This document shows, piece after piece, positions 32,701 to 43,000 of a stretch of DNA of 61,776 nucleotides. Position numbers and translations under genes: made by a program. This DNA is from Streptomyces flavotricini. GTDB lineage: Bacteria; Actinomycetota; Actinomycetes; Streptomycetales; Streptomycetaceae. The notes under the pieces are model-generated. The model did not search any database, was not told where the DNA came from, and saw only the letters and a list, made by a program, of their open reading frames with translations. The stretch's first letter is position 1, and each line of letters opens with the position of its first letter. The DNA is taken from contig NZ_JAINUL010000001.1 of NCBI RefSeq assembly GCF_020639365.1, positions 2,469,643 to 2,531,418 of the forward strand. The letters are read 5' to 3'.

Positions 32701-34060
32701 GCACGGGCTGCGGGAACTGCCCGACGTACAGCAGGCGGTGGTCCTGCTGCGGCGGGACCTGCCGGAGCCCGCGCTGGTGGCGTACGTGGTGCCGGAGGCG
32801 GGGGTGGAGCCCGTCGTCGAGCCCTTCCGCGAGGCGCTGCGGGCCAAGGTGCCCGCGTACATGGTGCCCGCCCGCTTCGTCTTCCTCGACGCGATGCCGG
32901 TCAACAGCAGTGGCAAGGTGGACAAGAAGGCCCTGCCGCTGCCCTCGGCCGACCGGCTGGGCAGTGCCGGCGAGTACGTCGCTCCCGGTACGCCGGCCGA
33001 GGTGGTCCTCGCCGAGGTGTGGCGCACGGTGCTCGGCATCGAGCAGGTCGGTGTCCACGACGACTTCTTCGCCCTCGGCGGCAGTTCGCTCTCGACCGTC
33101 CGGGTCGCCGCGCAGGCGGCCGCCCGCGGGCTGAGCGTCTCCGTACGGGACCTGCTCGAACTGCCCACCATCGCCCGGCTCGCCGCCCGCGCCACGCAGA
33201 CGGCGGGGGCCGCGGAGACCTCCGGCGCCGCCGGGGCCGTCACCTCCGAGGTCCGGCTGCGCGAGGGCGAGGGCGCCCCGCTGTGGTGCGTGCACCCCAG
33301 CGGCGGCAGCGGGGCCTGGTACGTGCCGCTCGCCCGGGCCCTCCCGCCCGGCCAGCCGGTCCGGGCCTTCCAGGCCCGGGGCCTGCTCGGCGGGGTGGAC
33401 CCGACCACCATCGCCGGGATCGCGGCCAACTACGCCGCCGAGATCGCCGCCCACGGCGGGCACGGCCCGCACGACCTGCTGGGCTGGTCCATGGGCGCCA
33501 ACATCGCCCTGGAGATGGCCACCCAGCTGCACGAGGCCGGTCACACCGTCGCACCGCTGACGCTGATCGAACCGCACCTGCCCCACCCGGCGGCCGGCGA
33601 ACGCCTCGCGGCGATCGGCCGGGACATGGAGCGTGGCCTGCGGATGCGCGACCGCCTCCGTACGCTGCCGCCCTCCCCGGAGCGGGAAGCCGCCGTGGCC
33701 GAGCTCACCGCCCTGCTGCTGGGGGCCGGTATGAGCCCCGGCGAGGCGGCCCTGGTGGAGCAGGCCCCCATCGAGGTCTGGCACTCGCTGCTGACCGCCC
33801 TGTCCGACTACGCACTGCGCCCCTACCCCGGCCACGTCCACCTGCTGGTGGGCAGCGCGGCCGCGGAACTGCCCGACGGCGAACCGATGCCCGGGCTGGA
33901 CGTGGACTTCCGCACCTACGTCGAACGCTGGCGCGAGATCGCGCTCGGCGGGCTGACCGTCCACGTCACCGAAGGCGACCACATGTCCATGATGTCCGAA
34001 CGGCTGATGCACAAGACCGCTGCTGTGCTCGGCCGGATCCAGTCGGAGGCACGCCGATGA
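26729..34060 (+). CDS. Bimodular NRPS with terminal thioesterase (C-A-T-C-A-T-TE); first A domain reads threonine
   Basis: 2443 aa from ATG 26729, 52 bp after the first NRPS. Domain order: C3 (HHIVSDG near residue 185), A3 ([11 protein letters not shown] near 666), T3 ([11 protein letters not shown] near 1065), C4 (CHVVLDG near 1276), A4 ([11 protein letters not shown] near 1732), T4 ([10 protein letters not shown] near 2113) and thioesterase (GWSMG near 2252, GDH near the end). The A3 pocket reads D-F-W-N-I-G-M-V-H plus K, the standard threonine code. A4 reads D-V-M-M-Q-A-V-V-W, unassigned. C4 has Cys in place of the first His of HHxxxDG but keeps the catalytic second His. The thioesterase releases or cyclises the peptide. 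The P450 gene is coupled by ATGA. Confidence 0.95.
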   Translation: MTTAQVEPSTTSSTAPGGLSPAARRLLEMRLRGKATAAPAGIPRLDPRPAQAPLSAAQQRLYFLDQLDPGGVEYLMPAAWRFAGPLDTAALGAAIGDLVARHEQLRVVFSHEDGVPAQRVLPAAEAAGLDVVDLPPAVREGGPEAIAAAVREVALRPFDLAAAPPFRATLLRMADEDHVLVLAMHHIVSDGWSLDILTADLDACYRARALGRAPQRTEPPIDYTDYAHWQRGADESTDLDYWRSALAGLTPLELPTDHPRPAVRSSAGAVHTVELPAALTAALAELGRRADTTSYMTLMAAFQAALAFHTGQDDIAIGTVVANRERPEIEQLVGFFVNTLVIRTDLSGDPTSAQLLARTRESVLGALSHQSLPFERVVDELSPERDLSRNPLFQVLFSHSAGARQGGAYTLGGARGTVFPIDLTTAKFDLTLDVSEDADRLRLQFVYRPDLFDAASVARLAEHTVAVLRAFAEAPDVPLGMADLLTAGERAALLGPEGPANRVPAGAAPEPAPRLAMERLAERIRLAPAAVAVSGGGRSLTYAELDAASLALARRLRAAGIGAESLVGVCLGRSVDLAVALLGVWRAGAAYLPLDPAHPRARREFTVEDAGVRWVVADAVGHAAVEGLPVGVIPLNDPDDDPADDTSDDTEDLHCAALPGAQALAYVIYTSGSTGQPKGVEITHGNLAWLLGAADHHFDFGADDVWTLLHSPAFDFSVWELWAPLTSGGRVVVLTEDEVRDPAAVHAVLRDERVTVLNQTPAAFKGLRAHLAQQGAEFGALALRTVIFGGDAFDARDYRDWFAVPEDGRPALVNMYGITETTVHVTYRLITEEDTVSPVYSPIGRPLAGQHGYVLDRAGRLVPHGTVGELYVSGGGVARGYRNRPELSAERFPLDPFGPAGTRMYRTGDLVRVLPDGQLAYAGRADHQVKIRGFRIEPGEIETALRALPGVRDAAVVARPDAHGGARLVAHVVLTEGRPLDAPDLRDRLRLTLPEYMVPALFVRHPKLPITANGKVDRKSLVAVAVEGAAAPAGHVPPAGPAEEALARIWSDVLGAERISRTANFFDLGGDSMLALRVIGQARNAGLGLSVPDLFRARTLGDLAALATQAPAGTGPAPVEPFSQLDAADAARLPQGLDDAYPLTMLQAGMLHEMLADPSRGAYHNVTDLKITVPEGFDLAAFRTAVDTVVRGHSILRSSIDLVSFSEPLQLVHATAALPVGYSDLRGLPHAEQWASVQGYVDAEFARRFDLAAPPLVRIHLHHLTDQELRLTLTDCHVVLDGWSLTSLIADLLDLHRQAVAQGRTPQLPPAPPYAEYVALERAALVDEEGLEYWRSALGELSPIRFTRRGTEASDGGQFVHEARRSYASLAEPIGRLARLAGVPRRTVLLCAFHHTMSLFAERDGSAEGHSVGLVTNGRPEVPGADRMRGLFLNTVPFGVRRPRGSWLEYLRAAFAAEQEMLPHRRVPLARLAQLRPGEPSLADTLFNYVNFHRLSGDSWDDSLEIARTAFPLMLNASVESFTLDVDPDYLAPATAEQLADLMCGVLKTMTSGPEAPVTAPALAGEARMRALEEWGRGPELVNTPLMFHECVAEHAVRTPGAVAVRQGGQEVTYAELDASVHRLADRLRALGVGPEVPVGICLDRGPEMVRAVLGVLRAGGAFLPLESQHPADRLKFIVEDSGMPVLITQSSLVGTVPFDGPTLVVDDPATWAEPVGDPAPAPAVTADNAAYVLYTSGSTGTPKGVTIAHRSLTNMLEGQRDLFPVTPADRVLQFASLSFDVSIMDLTWALANGAQLCTPPREALRAGSDLADTLLEYGITVAMLAPSALAALGEDRFPAIRMLQVAGEACPAELAQKWARGRRFYNVYGLTETAVWSVSTLLKPDCKRPPIGWPMRNTQVYVLDEDLQPVPVGVQGEVYLGGRAIGRGYVNRPDLTAAAFVPDPYGAPGGRLCRTGDIGVQLPDGAVEVLGRRDSQVKLRGFRIELGEIEHGLRELPDVQQAVVLLRRDLPEPALVAYVVPEAGVEPVVEPFREALRAKVPAYMVPARFVFLDAMPVNSSGKVDKKALPLPSADRLGSAGEYVAPGTPAEVVLAEVWRTVLGIEQVGVHDDFFALGGSSLSTVRVAAQAAARGLSVSVRDLLELPTIARLAARATQTAGAAETSGAAGAVTSEVRLREGEGAPLWCVHPSGGSGAWYVPLARALPPGQPVRAFQARGLLGGVDPTTIAGIAANYAAEIAAHGGHGPHDLLGWSMGANIALEMATQLHEAGHTVAPLTLIEPHLPHPAAGERLAAIGRDMERGLRMRDRLRTLPPSPEREAAVAELTALLLGAGMSPGEAALVEQAPIEVWHSLLTALSDYALRPYPGHVHLLVGSAAAELPDGEPMPGLDVDFRTYVERWREIALGGLTVHVTEGDHMSMMSERLMHKTAAVLGRIQSEARR

Positions 34061-35403
34061 CCGTCCTGACCACGAACACGAACACCACCGCGGACACCAC
34101 CGCGGACACGTCCCCGCTGGTCTGCCCGGTCACCGGGCGGACCGCGCCGCCCGCCGCCCGGCCCGCCGCCCCGCCGACCACGCCGCCGGCGGCCCCCTTC
34201 ACCGAGCGGTACCTCCTCGACCCCTCCGTCAACGCGGACCCGTACGGGTACCTCAACTCCCTGCGCGACCACGATCCCGTGTACTGGTCCGCCATGCACC
34301 GGGCCTGGCTCGTCACCGGACACGCCCAGCTGATGCACTGCCTGCGCGCCCCCGCCGTCTCCGCCGAGCGGGTGCGCCCGCTGATGGACGCCGTGCCGGA
34401 GGGCGCCCGCGAGGACGCCGAGCGGGCCTTCGGGATCCTCTCCCGCTGGATGGTGTTCAACGACGCCCCGCAGCACCGGCGGCTGCGCCAGGTCTTCCAG
34501 GAGCAGTTCGCGGCCCGCTCGATCGGCCGCTACCGGGCCTTCGTCGAGCGTGCCACCCGCGCCATGCTCACCCGCCGCGCCGTCCCCGGCCGGATCGGTG
34601 ACCTCGTCGCCGACATCGCCCGGCCGCTGCCCGCCCTCGTCTTCGCCCGCTGGCTGGGCGTCCCCCAGGCGCACGGCCCGTCCTTCTGGTACTGGAACGC
34701 CCGTGTCGGCGACCTGGTCCTCGGGGCCGCCCAGGAGGAGCGCGAGTACCGCACCTCGCTGCAGTCCCTGGTCAACTTGGACGACTACCTCGCCGACCTG
34801 GTGAAGCAGCGCCGCGCCGATCCCCAGGACGACCTGATCAGCGCCGTGCTGGCGGGCGGCCAGATCGGGAAGTCGGTCAGCGAGGAGGAGTTCGTCGGGA
34901 TGCTGACCCAGATGGCCTTCGCCGGCGGCGAGACCACCAGCAACCTCATCGTCAACGCCGTACTCGCCCTGCTGGAGCACCCCGAGCAGTTGGCCGCCGT
35001 GCGGGAGGACCCGGCGCTGGTGTCGATGGCGGTGGAGGAGGCCATGCGCTTCGACGGCCCGTCGAAGATGTCGATCCGCACCGCCGCCCGGGACTTCGAC
35101 CTCGACGGGCGCTCCGTCCGCGCCGAGGATCGGCTGTTCCTGGTCACGGCCGCCGCCAACCGGGACCCGGCGCGCTTCCCCGACCCGGACGTGTTCGACG
35201 TCCGGCGCGGCAGCGCCTCGCACCTCGGCTTCGGCTTCGGCGCCCACTTCTGCATCGGGGCGGCCTTCGCCCGGCTGGTCGCGGGCGCGGTGGTCGACGT
35301 ACTCGTCCGCGAGTACCCGGGCCTGGAGCTGCTCGACGGGCAGCACACCTGGCAGCCGTCCCTCCTCAACCGCGCGCTGACGGCCCTGCCCGTCCGCTAC
35401 TGA
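34057..35403 (+). CDS. Cytochrome P450
   Basis: 448 aa, ATG 34057 overlapping the NRPS stop (ATGA). The haem-binding loop is [10 protein letters not shown] with the thiolate at Cys399. The I-helix oxygen-activation motif is AGGETT at about 289-294, and ExxR is EEAMRF. The first ~45 residues are a Thr- and Pro/Ala-rich tract before the usual start of bacterial P450s (near [18 protein letters not shown]). There is no membrane anchor, so it is a soluble class I enzyme needing ferredoxin, and none is encoded here. Translational coupling to the NRPS suggests oxidation of the peptide, or of a residue while bound to a carrier domain. The substrate is unknown. Confidence 0.95.
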   Translation: MTVLTTNTNTTADTTADTSPLVCPVTGRTAPPAARPAAPPTTPPAAPFTERYLLDPSVNADPYGYLNSLRDHDPVYWSAMHRAWLVTGHAQLMHCLRAPAVSAERVRPLMDAVPEGAREDAERAFGILSRWMVFNDAPQHRRLRQVFQEQFAARSIGRYRAFVERATRAMLTRRAVPGRIGDLVADIARPLPALVFARWLGVPQAHGPSFWYWNARVGDLVLGAAQEEREYRTSLQSLVNLDDYLADLVKQRRADPQDDLISAVLAGGQIGKSVSEEEFVGMLTQMAFAGGETTSNLIVNAVLALLEHPEQLAAVREDPALVSMAVEEAMRFDGPSKMSIRTAARDFDLDGRSVRAEDRLFLVTAAANRDPARFPDPDVFDVRRGSASHLGFGFGAHFCIGAAFARLVAGAVVDVLVREYPGLELLDGQHTWQPSLLNRALTALPVRY

Positions 35404-35435
35404 CCACGGACGTCCCTACGGAGGGGATTCACCTC

Positions 35436-36713
35436 ATGGCTTCCACCCTGGTGGACGCGCGGGACCGGCTGAGCGCCCCCGCCCGGCTGCCCTCGTTCCG
35501 CCTGCTGTGGCTCGGGCAGTCCCTGTCCCTGCTCGGCGACGGGTTCAGCTACATCGCCTTCTCCTGGATCACGCTCGGCCTGACCCAGTCCACGCTGGCC
35601 CTCGGCTACGTCCTCGCCTTCCAGGCGGTGCCGCGGGCCCTGCTGACCCTGGTCGGCGGCTCCCTCAGCGACAAGTGGTCCTCCCGGACCCTGATGAAGC
35701 TCTCCAGCTGGGCCCGGGCCGCCCTGATGGCCGGGGTGGGCCTGGCCGGCCTCGCCGGATCCCTGACGCTGTGGATGCTGTGCTGCGCCGCCGCGGCCTT
35801 CGGCGCGGTCGACGCGTTCTTCCAGCCCGCCCGGGCCTCGATCCTGCCGTCGGTGGTGGACGAGGAGCAGCTCGCCCCGGCCAATGCCCTGCTCGGGGTC
35901 GCCGCCAAGGTGTCGGCCGTGCTCGGCCCGGCCGTCGGCGGCATGGTGGTGGCCTTCTCCAACGCCCCCATCGCCTTCCTCGTCGACGGGGTGTGCTTCG
36001 CGCTCTGCGGTGTGTGCGTGGCGGGGATCCGCCCGCTGCCGCGCCCCGCCGCCGAGGAGGAGACGGCGGAGGAGGGCGCGGCCGGGAGCGCCGTTCCGCC
36101 CCGGGCCGAGGTCTCGCTGGGCGCCCGGATCCGCGCCGGGCTGCGGTACGCCTTCGAGGACCCGCGGATCCGGACGATCCTGGCCGTCGACGCGGCGGTG
36201 ACCTTCTGCCAGGCGGGGCCGTTCACCGTCGGCTTCGCCACCCTGGCCAAGGTGGAACTGCACGGCGGCTCGGCCACCCTGGGCCTGCTCAACGGCGCGC
36301 TGGCCGGCGGGGCGATGCTGGGCACCCTGGTCGGCGGCGCCGTGAGCAGCCGCCCCCGGATCGGCCTGCTGATCGCCGCGCTGGCGGGCTGGCTGGCGAT
36401 CGGCACGGGCCTGCTCGGACTGGTCGGCAATACGGCGGGTGCGCTGGCGACGGTGGTGGCGATGGGCTTCGGGATGGGCTTCCAGGGGGTCTTCGGCCTC
36501 AGCTGGATCCAGCGCACGATCGACGGCTCGGTGCTGAGCCGGGTGATCTCGGTGGACATGGTGATCGGCTACGCGGTGGCGCCGCTCTCCCTGATCGTCT
36601 GCGGGGCCCTGGCCCAGTCCGGCACCGCCCCGATGTTCGCCGTCTCGGCGGCGGTCCTGGCGGTGACGGCGATCGGCATCCTGAGCTCGCGCACGGTCCG
36701 CGAGATGCGGTGA
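35436..36713 (+). CDS. MFS transporter, probable exporter of the NRPS product
   Basis: 425 aa from ATG 35436, with CGGAGGGGATT as ribosome-binding site. About 12 hydrophobic helices are visible. The loop after helix 2 (GGSLSDKWSSRTLM) is the MFS motif A variant G-x-L-x-D-x-x-x-x-R. A charged central loop (EEETAEEGAAG) separates the halves. The fold resembles enterobactin-exporter-like (EntS-type) drug and siderophore exporters. Position directly after the P450, on the same strand with a 32-bp gap, suggests it exports the peptide and gives self-protection. It ends against a bidirectional terminator shared with the convergent regulator. Confidence 0.92.
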   Translation: MASTLVDARDRLSAPARLPSFRLLWLGQSLSLLGDGFSYIAFSWITLGLTQSTLALGYVLAFQAVPRALLTLVGGSLSDKWSSRTLMKLSSWARAALMAGVGLAGLAGSLTLWMLCCAAAAFGAVDAFFQPARASILPSVVDEEQLAPANALLGVAAKVSAVLGPAVGGMVVAFSNAPIAFLVDGVCFALCGVCVAGIRPLPRPAAEEETAEEGAAGSAVPPRAEVSLGARIRAGLRYAFEDPRIRTILAVDAAVTFCQAGPFTVGFATLAKVELHGGSATLGLLNGALAGGAMLGTLVGGAVSSRPRIGLLIAALAGWLAIGTGLLGLVGNTAGALATVVAMGFGMGFQGVFGLSWIQRTIDGSVLSRVISVDMVIGYAVAPLSLIVCGALAQSGTAPMFAVSAAVLAVTAIGILSSRTVREMR

Positions 36714-36741
36714 CCGGGCGGGCCGGTGCCGGTGCCGGCAC

Positions 36742-36777
36742 AGGCATCGGCGCCGGTGGCTCAGGGCGCCGATGCCT
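36742..36777. terminator. Bidirectional hairpin between exporter and LAL regulator
   Basis: AGGCATCGGCGCC (36742-36754) and GGCGCCGATGCCT (36765-36777) are perfect 13-bp inverted arms around a 10-nt loop. It follows the exporter stop by 28 bp and overlaps the last codons and stop of the convergent regulator. No U-tract is present, as usual in Streptomyces. Confidence 0.75.
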
Positions 36778-39679
36778 CCAGGGAAGCCGAGAGTTCGCAG
36801 AGCGCGGCCCGGTTGGCACGGCCGGTCTTGGCGCCGAGGGCCGCGATGTGCTTCTCGACCGTGCGCGGGGAGATGTAGAGGCGGTCGGCGATGTCCTTGT
36901 TGCCGAGCCGCTCCGCGAGGAGGCGGAAGACCTCGTACTCGCGGACCGTGACGCCCTGTGCCCGCAGGACGTCGGGGATCGTGCTCGATCCCGTTCGGCG
37001 CTGGCGGCCCGGGGCTCCCATCCGGCGCAGCGCCGCGCGGCAGGCGCCCGCGACCGCGGCCACGCCGCCCTGGTGGAAGTGCTCCTCGGCCTGGCGCAGC
37101 CAGGCCACCGGCTCGCCCCAGCCGTCCTCGTACGCCGCGTCGGCGATCAGCCGCAGGCCCAGGTGGAGGGCGGTGGCGTACGGGGCGGCGACGCGCAGGG
37201 CATCGGCCACTGCGGCCGCGGCCTCCTCGGGGCGGCGTTCGCGGCCCAGCAGGACGGCCCCGGCGAACAGGACGAACTGCCGGTTCCAGCGCATGCGGCC
37301 GGGCGCGGTCGCGGCGATCTCCTCGAACGCGGCGCGGTCGGCATCTCCCGACAGCACGTCCAGGAGCAGGCCGATGCCGTACCGCCCGCTGAGGTAGTAC
37401 GTACTGGGGTTGGTGTCCTCCAGCTCGGCGACGGCGCGCAGTTCGCCGACGGCCCCGGGCAGGTCCTCCTCCATCAGCGCGCAGAAGGCCCGGGCGAGGC
37501 CGCGGGTCAGCGGTTCCTCCTGGGAGCCGGCCCCGTCCCACTCGGCGAAGGCGGCGAGGGCGCTCTCCATGGCGGGCCGGTCGCCCCGGTGGGCGGCCAG
37601 TGCCGCCCGGGCCATCAGGACGTACCGGGTGGCCGGGGCCAGCCGCAGGCGCTGTACGACGGCCAGGCACTCCTCGGCGGACCGCTGCGCGTCGGTGAAC
37701 TCGCCCCGCAGGACGGCGTCCAGGATCAAGATGCCGTCGATGGTGTGGACGATGTTGGCCGAGCCGAGCCGCTGGGCCTCGCTCCGGGCGGCCAGCAGGG
37801 GGGCGGTGGCGCCGTCGGTGAGCCAGTAGTTGCCGCCGATCCGGGTCAGCGCGTACATGCGCTGGAGCGGGAGCTGGTGCTTTTCGGCGGTCTGCAGGGC
37901 CGATTCCAGCAGGGCGGTGGCCTCGTCGAAGTCCCGTTCGCGGGCGAGGGTGGCGAGGAGTTCCAGGGCCTGGCAGGCGACGGTGGCCAGGCCGTGGCGC
38001 TGGGCCGCCTGGAGGGCGGAGTTGCCGAGCTTCTCGGCCAGTTGGGTGCGGTCCGGGCCGGGGGTGTCGAGCGCGAGGTAGGCGGCGGTCACGTCGATCG
38101 ATGCGGTGGTGTGCTCGTCGGGATGGGCGCCCAGGAGGGATCTGGCCTGGGCTATCTGTCTGTTGCCGTCCTCCCAGCGGCCCGCGGTGTGGGCCACCTT
38201 GGCGAGCCGGGTGTGCAGCGCGGCGAGCCGGGTGGCGCTCAGGCCGCTGCCGCCGAGGGTGTGCAGGTTCTCCGCGAACCCGAAGGCCCGGGTGAAGTCC
38301 CCGGCTTCGGCGAGCGCGGGGAGCAGGGCCTCCAGGGCGTCGGTCCGCCCGGCGGGGTCCTGGCTGGCGGCGAGCAGCCGTTCGGCGCGGCTGAGCAGGG
38401 TGATCGCGGAGCTGATCCCCCCGGCCGCGAGGGCGCGCCGCCCGGCGTCGGTGAACAGGCGCCCGGCCTCGGCGTCGTCGCCGGCCTGGGAGCGCAGCTC
38501 CGCGACCAGGGGGCACCAGTCGCCTTCGAGCTCGGGGTAGAGCGCTTGCACGGCGTCGGCGGCGCGGCCCGACATCTGCGCCCGGTTGCCCGGTGTGAGC
38601 TGGGTGTGCAGGGCCTCGGCGGTGAGCGAGTGGCGGAAGGCGTACCAGTCGGGGGCGGGTTCGTCGGGGACGACGAGCTGGGCCGCGACCCCGGCGTGCA
38701 GGTGGCTGAGCAGCCCGCGGTCGTCGATGCCCGTCATCCGCTGGAGCACGGTCAGCGGGAAGCGGCGGCCGATCACCGCGGCGGCGGAGAGCAGGGTCAG
38801 GCCCTGCGGGCCGAGCCGGTCGATGCGGCGCAGGATGCCCCGGGCGAGGGCGGTGGACACGTCGCTGCGCAGGTCGCCGACGACCCGCCAGCCGTCCTCG
38901 AAGCGGACGAGGGCTCCGCTGCCGATCATGCTCTGGAGCAGTTCCTCGACGAGGAAGGGGCTGCCGGCGCTGTCGTCCCAGAGGCGGTCCAGGGCCGGCT
39001 GCGGGACGAGTTCGGGCTCGGTGTCAAGCTGGGCGGCGATGACCGCGCCGACCTCGGGTCGGGTGAGCGGGGCCAGCTCCAGTACGGTCCCCACGCCGCG
39101 CCGGCGGGCCGAGTCGGCCATGTCGAGCGCGTCGCAGGGCTCCGTACGGATGGTGGCCAGGAGCACCACGTTCGTGTACTCCAGGTTGTCCACGAGGTAC
39201 TCGACGACCGCGAGCGTCTCGGGGTCGGCGTCGTGCAGGTCCTCCAGGAGGAGCAGCTGGCCGTGCTCCTTGCCGGTGGCGATGAGCAGCCGCAGGACGG
39301 CCTCGCCGAGGATGACCATGGAGCTGTTGTTCTGGGCGTCGCTGCTCCAGTCCGGGATGATCCTGCCGAGCGCGGGCCGGTAGGGGCCGAGCGGGAGGTC
39401 GTCCAGGGGTTCGCCGCTGCGGAAGAGCGACATCAGGGCTTCGGTGAGTGGCCGAAAAGGGACGGTGGGGCCGGTGGTGCTGCTGCGGCCGCGCAGGGCC
39501 CGCATGCCCATGCCGAAGGCCATGCCCACGGCTTCCGCGGCGAGCCTGGATTTCCCGATCCCGGCCTCGCCGACCAGGAAGACGACCCCGCCCCGGCCTT
39601 CGCCCGCGTCGGTCAGTGCCTGCTTGATCTCACGCAGTTGCGGGTCACGACCGACGATGTACCGCGAACGGGAACGCAT
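36761..39679 (-). CDS. LAL-type LuxR-family transcriptional regulator (AAA ATPase plus HTH)
   Basis: 972 aa from ATG 39679. The N-terminus has an AAA/STAND ATPase with Walker A GEAGIGKS at residues 37-44 and a Walker B-like LLLLEDLHDAD near 145. A long TPR-like helical middle follows, and a C-terminal LuxR helix-turn-helix (GVTVREYEVFRLLAERLGNK, then IADRLYISPRTVEKH) near 905-965. Length and layout match the large ATP-binding LuxR regulators (LAL) that activate antibiotic clusters in Streptomyces. It converges on the NRPS operon and lies downstream of the lanthipeptide precursor on the same strand, so it could control either. The start has no clear ribosome-binding site. Confidence 0.93.
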   Translation of the reverse strand: MRSRSRYIVGRDPQLREIKQALTDAGEGRGGVVFLVGEAGIGKSRLAAEAVGMAFGMGMRALRGRSSTTGPTVPFRPLTEALMSLFRSGEPLDDLPLGPYRPALGRIIPDWSSDAQNNSSMVILGEAVLRLLIATGKEHGQLLLLEDLHDADPETLAVVEYLVDNLEYTNVVLLATIRTEPCDALDMADSARRRGVGTVLELAPLTRPEVGAVIAAQLDTEPELVPQPALDRLWDDSAGSPFLVEELLQSMIGSGALVRFEDGWRVVGDLRSDVSTALARGILRRIDRLGPQGLTLLSAAAVIGRRFPLTVLQRMTGIDDRGLLSHLHAGVAAQLVVPDEPAPDWYAFRHSLTAEALHTQLTPGNRAQMSGRAADAVQALYPELEGDWCPLVAELRSQAGDDAEAGRLFTDAGRRALAAGGISSAITLLSRAERLLAASQDPAGRTDALEALLPALAEAGDFTRAFGFAENLHTLGGSGLSATRLAALHTRLAKVAHTAGRWEDGNRQIAQARSLLGAHPDEHTTASIDVTAAYLALDTPGPDRTQLAEKLGNSALQAAQRHGLATVACQALELLATLARERDFDEATALLESALQTAEKHQLPLQRMYALTRIGGNYWLTDGATAPLLAARSEAQRLGSANIVHTIDGILILDAVLRGEFTDAQRSAEECLAVVQRLRLAPATRYVLMARAALAAHRGDRPAMESALAAFAEWDGAGSQEEPLTRGLARAFCALMEEDLPGAVGELRAVAELEDTNPSTYYLSGRYGIGLLLDVLSGDADRAAFEEIAATAPGRMRWNRQFVLFAGAVLLGRERRPEEAAAAVADALRVAAPYATALHLGLRLIADAAYEDGWGEPVAWLRQAEEHFHQGGVAAVAGACRAALRRMGAPGRQRRTGSSTIPDVLRAQGVTVREYEVFRLLAERLGNKDIADRLYISPRTVEKHIAALGAKTGRANRAALCELSASLEASAP

Positions 39680-39717
39680 GTCCGCAATCTAGTTCATGGG
39701 ATCGGCCGATTGTGCGA

Positions 39718-39735
39718 CGAAAGTTGGCCGTTTCG
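39718..39735. promoter_or_regulatory. Inverted repeat upstream of the LAL regulator
   Basis: CGAAA and TTTCG flank an 8-bp spacer about 40 bp before the regulator's ATG. The 109-bp gap to the precursor gene also carries a near-direct repeat of GAGATCCGG/GAAGATCGG (39760-39780). These are possible operator or promoter elements. The evidence is short repeats only. Confidence 0.3.
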
Positions 39736-39788
39736 AACAGAGGCGGGGTGAAGATCCGGGAGAGATCCGGAGAAGATCGGACACGCCC

Positions 39789-40016
39789 CTACCAGGTGAC
39801 GTTGGGGGCCGAGACGCTCGTGTCGATCGAGCTCAGGGTGATGACGATGCCGCTGGTGAGCACCACCCCGGCCAGGGCACGGGCCCGGGCGCACGCCTTG
39901 TTCCGTCCCGACAGGGTGATCCCGCCGGCCGGGTCCTCGGTCCGCGCCTGGTCGGCCGCCGTGGCGGCGGCCTCGTCGGCGGCGACGGACTCGGCGATGA
40001 CCTGGGGCTTCTGCAT
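39789..40016 (-). CDS. Candidate class II lanthipeptide precursor (LanA-like)
   Basis: 75 aa from ATG 40016, 71 bp downstream of lanM on the same strand, with GAAAGG as a weak ribosome-binding site. Residues 1-32 are an acidic, Ala-rich leader (MQKPQVIAESVAADEAAA) ending in PAGG, a double-glycine cleavage site. The 43-residue putative core runs from ITLSGRNKACARAR to SAPNVTW. It has 11 Ser/Thr but only one Cys (Cys42), so at most one thioether ring could form. The middle is hydrophobic (LAGVVLTSGIVITL). I do not match it to a named lanthipeptide family. It is called a precursor from position, leader and size. No dedicated peptidase-exporter (LanT) is seen nearby. Confidence 0.62.
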   Translation of the reverse strand: MQKPQVIAESVAADEAAATAADQARTEDPAGGITLSGRNKACARARALAGVVLTSGIVITLSSIDTSVSAPNVTW

Positions 40017-40087
40017 GGTGGTGAGTACCTTTCTCGATGCCTGATGGGGAGTGGTGCTCAGTGCCGAAGTGCGGGAGTACGGGTGAG

Positions 40088-43000
40088 CTAGGCGGTCTCA
40101 AGGAGCAGGACGGACGGGACGCTCGCCGGAAAGCCCAGCCTGAGCAGGGCGTATCCGATGCCGGAGAGCCCTGTGAGGAAGCCGGGGGACGGTACGTGGT
40201 CGGGGGTGCCGCAGCGGTGGCCGTGGTCCTCGAGTCGGCCGAGAATCTCCCCGGCGCGGAGGTCGAGGGCGGCCTTGGCCCCGTCGTGGCCCTGCCCGGC
40301 GAGCACGCCCAGCAGTTCCAGGGATCCGAGGGCGCCGCTGTGCAGGCTGAGGTCGGGTGAGGTGCTGGGCGCGCCCAGCAGGGCGGCGCACCGGTCGAGT
40401 TCCGCCCCGAGGATCCGCTGCCCCTCACCGCCGAGGGCGCCGGAGCCGAGTACGTCGGCCGCTGCCACCGCCGTGCCCGCGAGGCCCGTGTGCCAGTCGA
40501 GATCGGCGGGGCGGAGCAGGGCCTCGTCCAGCGCCGGGCGCAGCAGGGCCGCGCCGGTCCGGGCGTACGCGGCCCCCGGCTCCCCCGCGTCCTCCAGGAC
40601 GGCGGCGTAGCGCAGCAGGGCCCAGCCGATGCCGGCGTCGCCGTGGGCGAAGCCGGGGGCCGCGGGGCGCTGTTCGGCGAGCCCCTTCTCGGCCCGGACC
40701 AGCAGCCGGTCGGCGAGGCGCCGGGCCACGCCCTGCGCCACCGCCCCGTACGCACGCTGAGCGGCAACGGCGGCGGCCAGGGCCCCGGCGAGGCCGTCGG
40801 CCAGATCGGCCGGCCCCTCGTCGCCTCCCCCGGCGCCTTCCCCCGTGTCGGCCAGGGCGGCGTGTTCCAGGGCGGCGAGCGCGTCGGGAAGGCAGTCGCG
40901 CAGGTCCTCGCCGAGCAGCGGGGCCAGCCGGGCCACCGTGTAGACGATGCCGCCGATCCCGTGCAGGGCGCCGGGTCCCACCGTCGCCCCCAGCCCGGGG
41001 TCGGCGGCGAGCGCGGCGAGCAGCGCGGGCAGCGGCCGTAAGGCCTGCCGGGCCAGCGCGGTGTACCGCTCGGCCCCGGTCAGGGCGCCGAGCTGGGCCA
41101 GGAAGAGGGCGACCCCGCAGTAGCCCTGGGCGAGCCCGCCGCCCATCGGCAGGACGGCCCAGTGGTCTCCGGACACCTGCTCCAGGCCGAGCCAGTTGAC
41201 GCGCTCACCGCCGTGCACGGCGCGGGCCGCGATCCCGTCGGCGATCCCGCAGGCCGCGGCCAGCAGCCGGGAGGGCTCGGGGACGACGACCGGCCCGGCG
41301 GGGCCGGCCAGGGTCGAACGGGGCCCGCCGACGCTGAGGTTGGCCCCGGTGACGGCCAGCGTCGCCGAGATGATCCACTCCTGGTCGTGGCGGTCCACCT
41401 CGCCCATGGCGGCGATCTTGGCGCGGGCCGCGTGCAGGCTCGGGGCCGGCAGGATCCCGTCGAGGCGCGTGCCCCGGGAGGTCCGCAGCGCGGTGTCCGA
41501 GGGGTGGTGGTGGAAGAGGGGCACGTCCCCGGACCACAGGTCGGCGATCTCGTCCTCGATGAGCCGCTGCCGTGCCGGGTCGTGCTCGGATTCCGTCCAG
41601 AGCACGGCGAATACGGTGTCCCGGGTGAGCGCGTCGCGCAGCAGGTCGGGGTGGGTGGACTCGTCCAGCAGGGTCGTGTAGAGGCGGGTCGAGCGGGCGA
41701 TCAGGCGCCCGGGGCTGGTCGCCCAGCGGGCCAGCAGCCCGCCGTCACCCCCGGCCCCGGACCCGGACCCGGCCTCGGCCTCGGCCTCGGCCCCACCGTC
41801 GCCGAGCAGTTCGGCCCGGTGCTCGGTGATCGCGTCGTACCCGGCCCGGAACCCCTCCAGCAACGCCGCGCGGTGGTCGGCGTGGCCGGCCGTCCTGCCC
41901 TGCGGCCCCGGCCGGTTCTGCCCGGCCTCCGTGGCCACCGGGGCCCGCAGCAGCCGCATCTCGTCCGTACCGGCCGCCTCCCAGCGCAGCCCGTCGCTGG
42001 GGTACGAGCCGCCCTCCCCGCCGCCGAGGGCCGAGATGTCCATGGCGCCGTTCTCGCCGATCAGCAGGCTCGGCAGCAGGCAGGTGCGGTACACCGAGGC
42101 GGCCAGGGCGTCCGCCGCCGGGTCGGTGCCGCAGGTCACGGCCGCCGGCAGCCCGGCGTGCAGCAGGGTCTCGGCGTCCACCAGCACCGGCTGGTCGCCG
42201 CAGGCGATGACGTTCTCGTAGTGCATGTCCACGCCGTCGACCGCGTAGAGCAGGGCGAGCAGCGCGCCCTGGCGCCGGTAGAACCGGTCCAGTTCGGTGG
42301 GCGAGGCGCACCAGCCGTGCTCGATGAACTCCAGCCAGCCGTAGCCCTCGCAGCGGACCGAGCGCGGGGTCCGCAGGCCCAGGCCCGCCACCTTGGCGTT
42401 GGCCCAGCCGACCGCCTGGTCCAGCAGCAGGTGCTGGTCGATCGGCCGGGGCTTGTAGACGACGGTCGCACCGCCGGCGAAGCGCAGCAGGGCCACGGAC
42501 CGGTTGCCCTGGTGGACGTCGCCCCGACCGAGGTCCACCCGTACGAGGGCGCCCGGGTCGGTGCCGTGCAGCAGCCCCGCGACGATCTCCGGCCGGTCGG
42601 CGGTGAAGCGCTGGAACAGCTCCGCCGTGGCCGCGGCCGCGTGGCCGCAGGCCTGGCCGAGCATCCGCGCCAGCACCGGGTAGCGGGTGAACAGCTCGGC
42701 CAGGCCCTGTCGGGTGCCGAGCCGGGCGAGGAAGCCGGCGAACCGCTCCCGCGGGGTGTCCCCCGCCAACAGGCCCTCCGTACGGGCCCGGTGGAGCTCG
42801 CGGACCAGGGTGCGCGCCGACTGCCGGATCAGCCGGTCGCCGAGCCGCTCCTCGAAGGCGGCCCGCACCGCGGCGAGTTCGCCGTCGGCGAGGTCCACGT
42901 GTGCGGCGGTCCCGGCCCAGGCGGTGTCGATCAGGGGGCGCAGCGCGGGCAGGAACACCGCGGCGCCGTCCGCGTCCCCCGCGGGGAACGCGGCGGGGGC

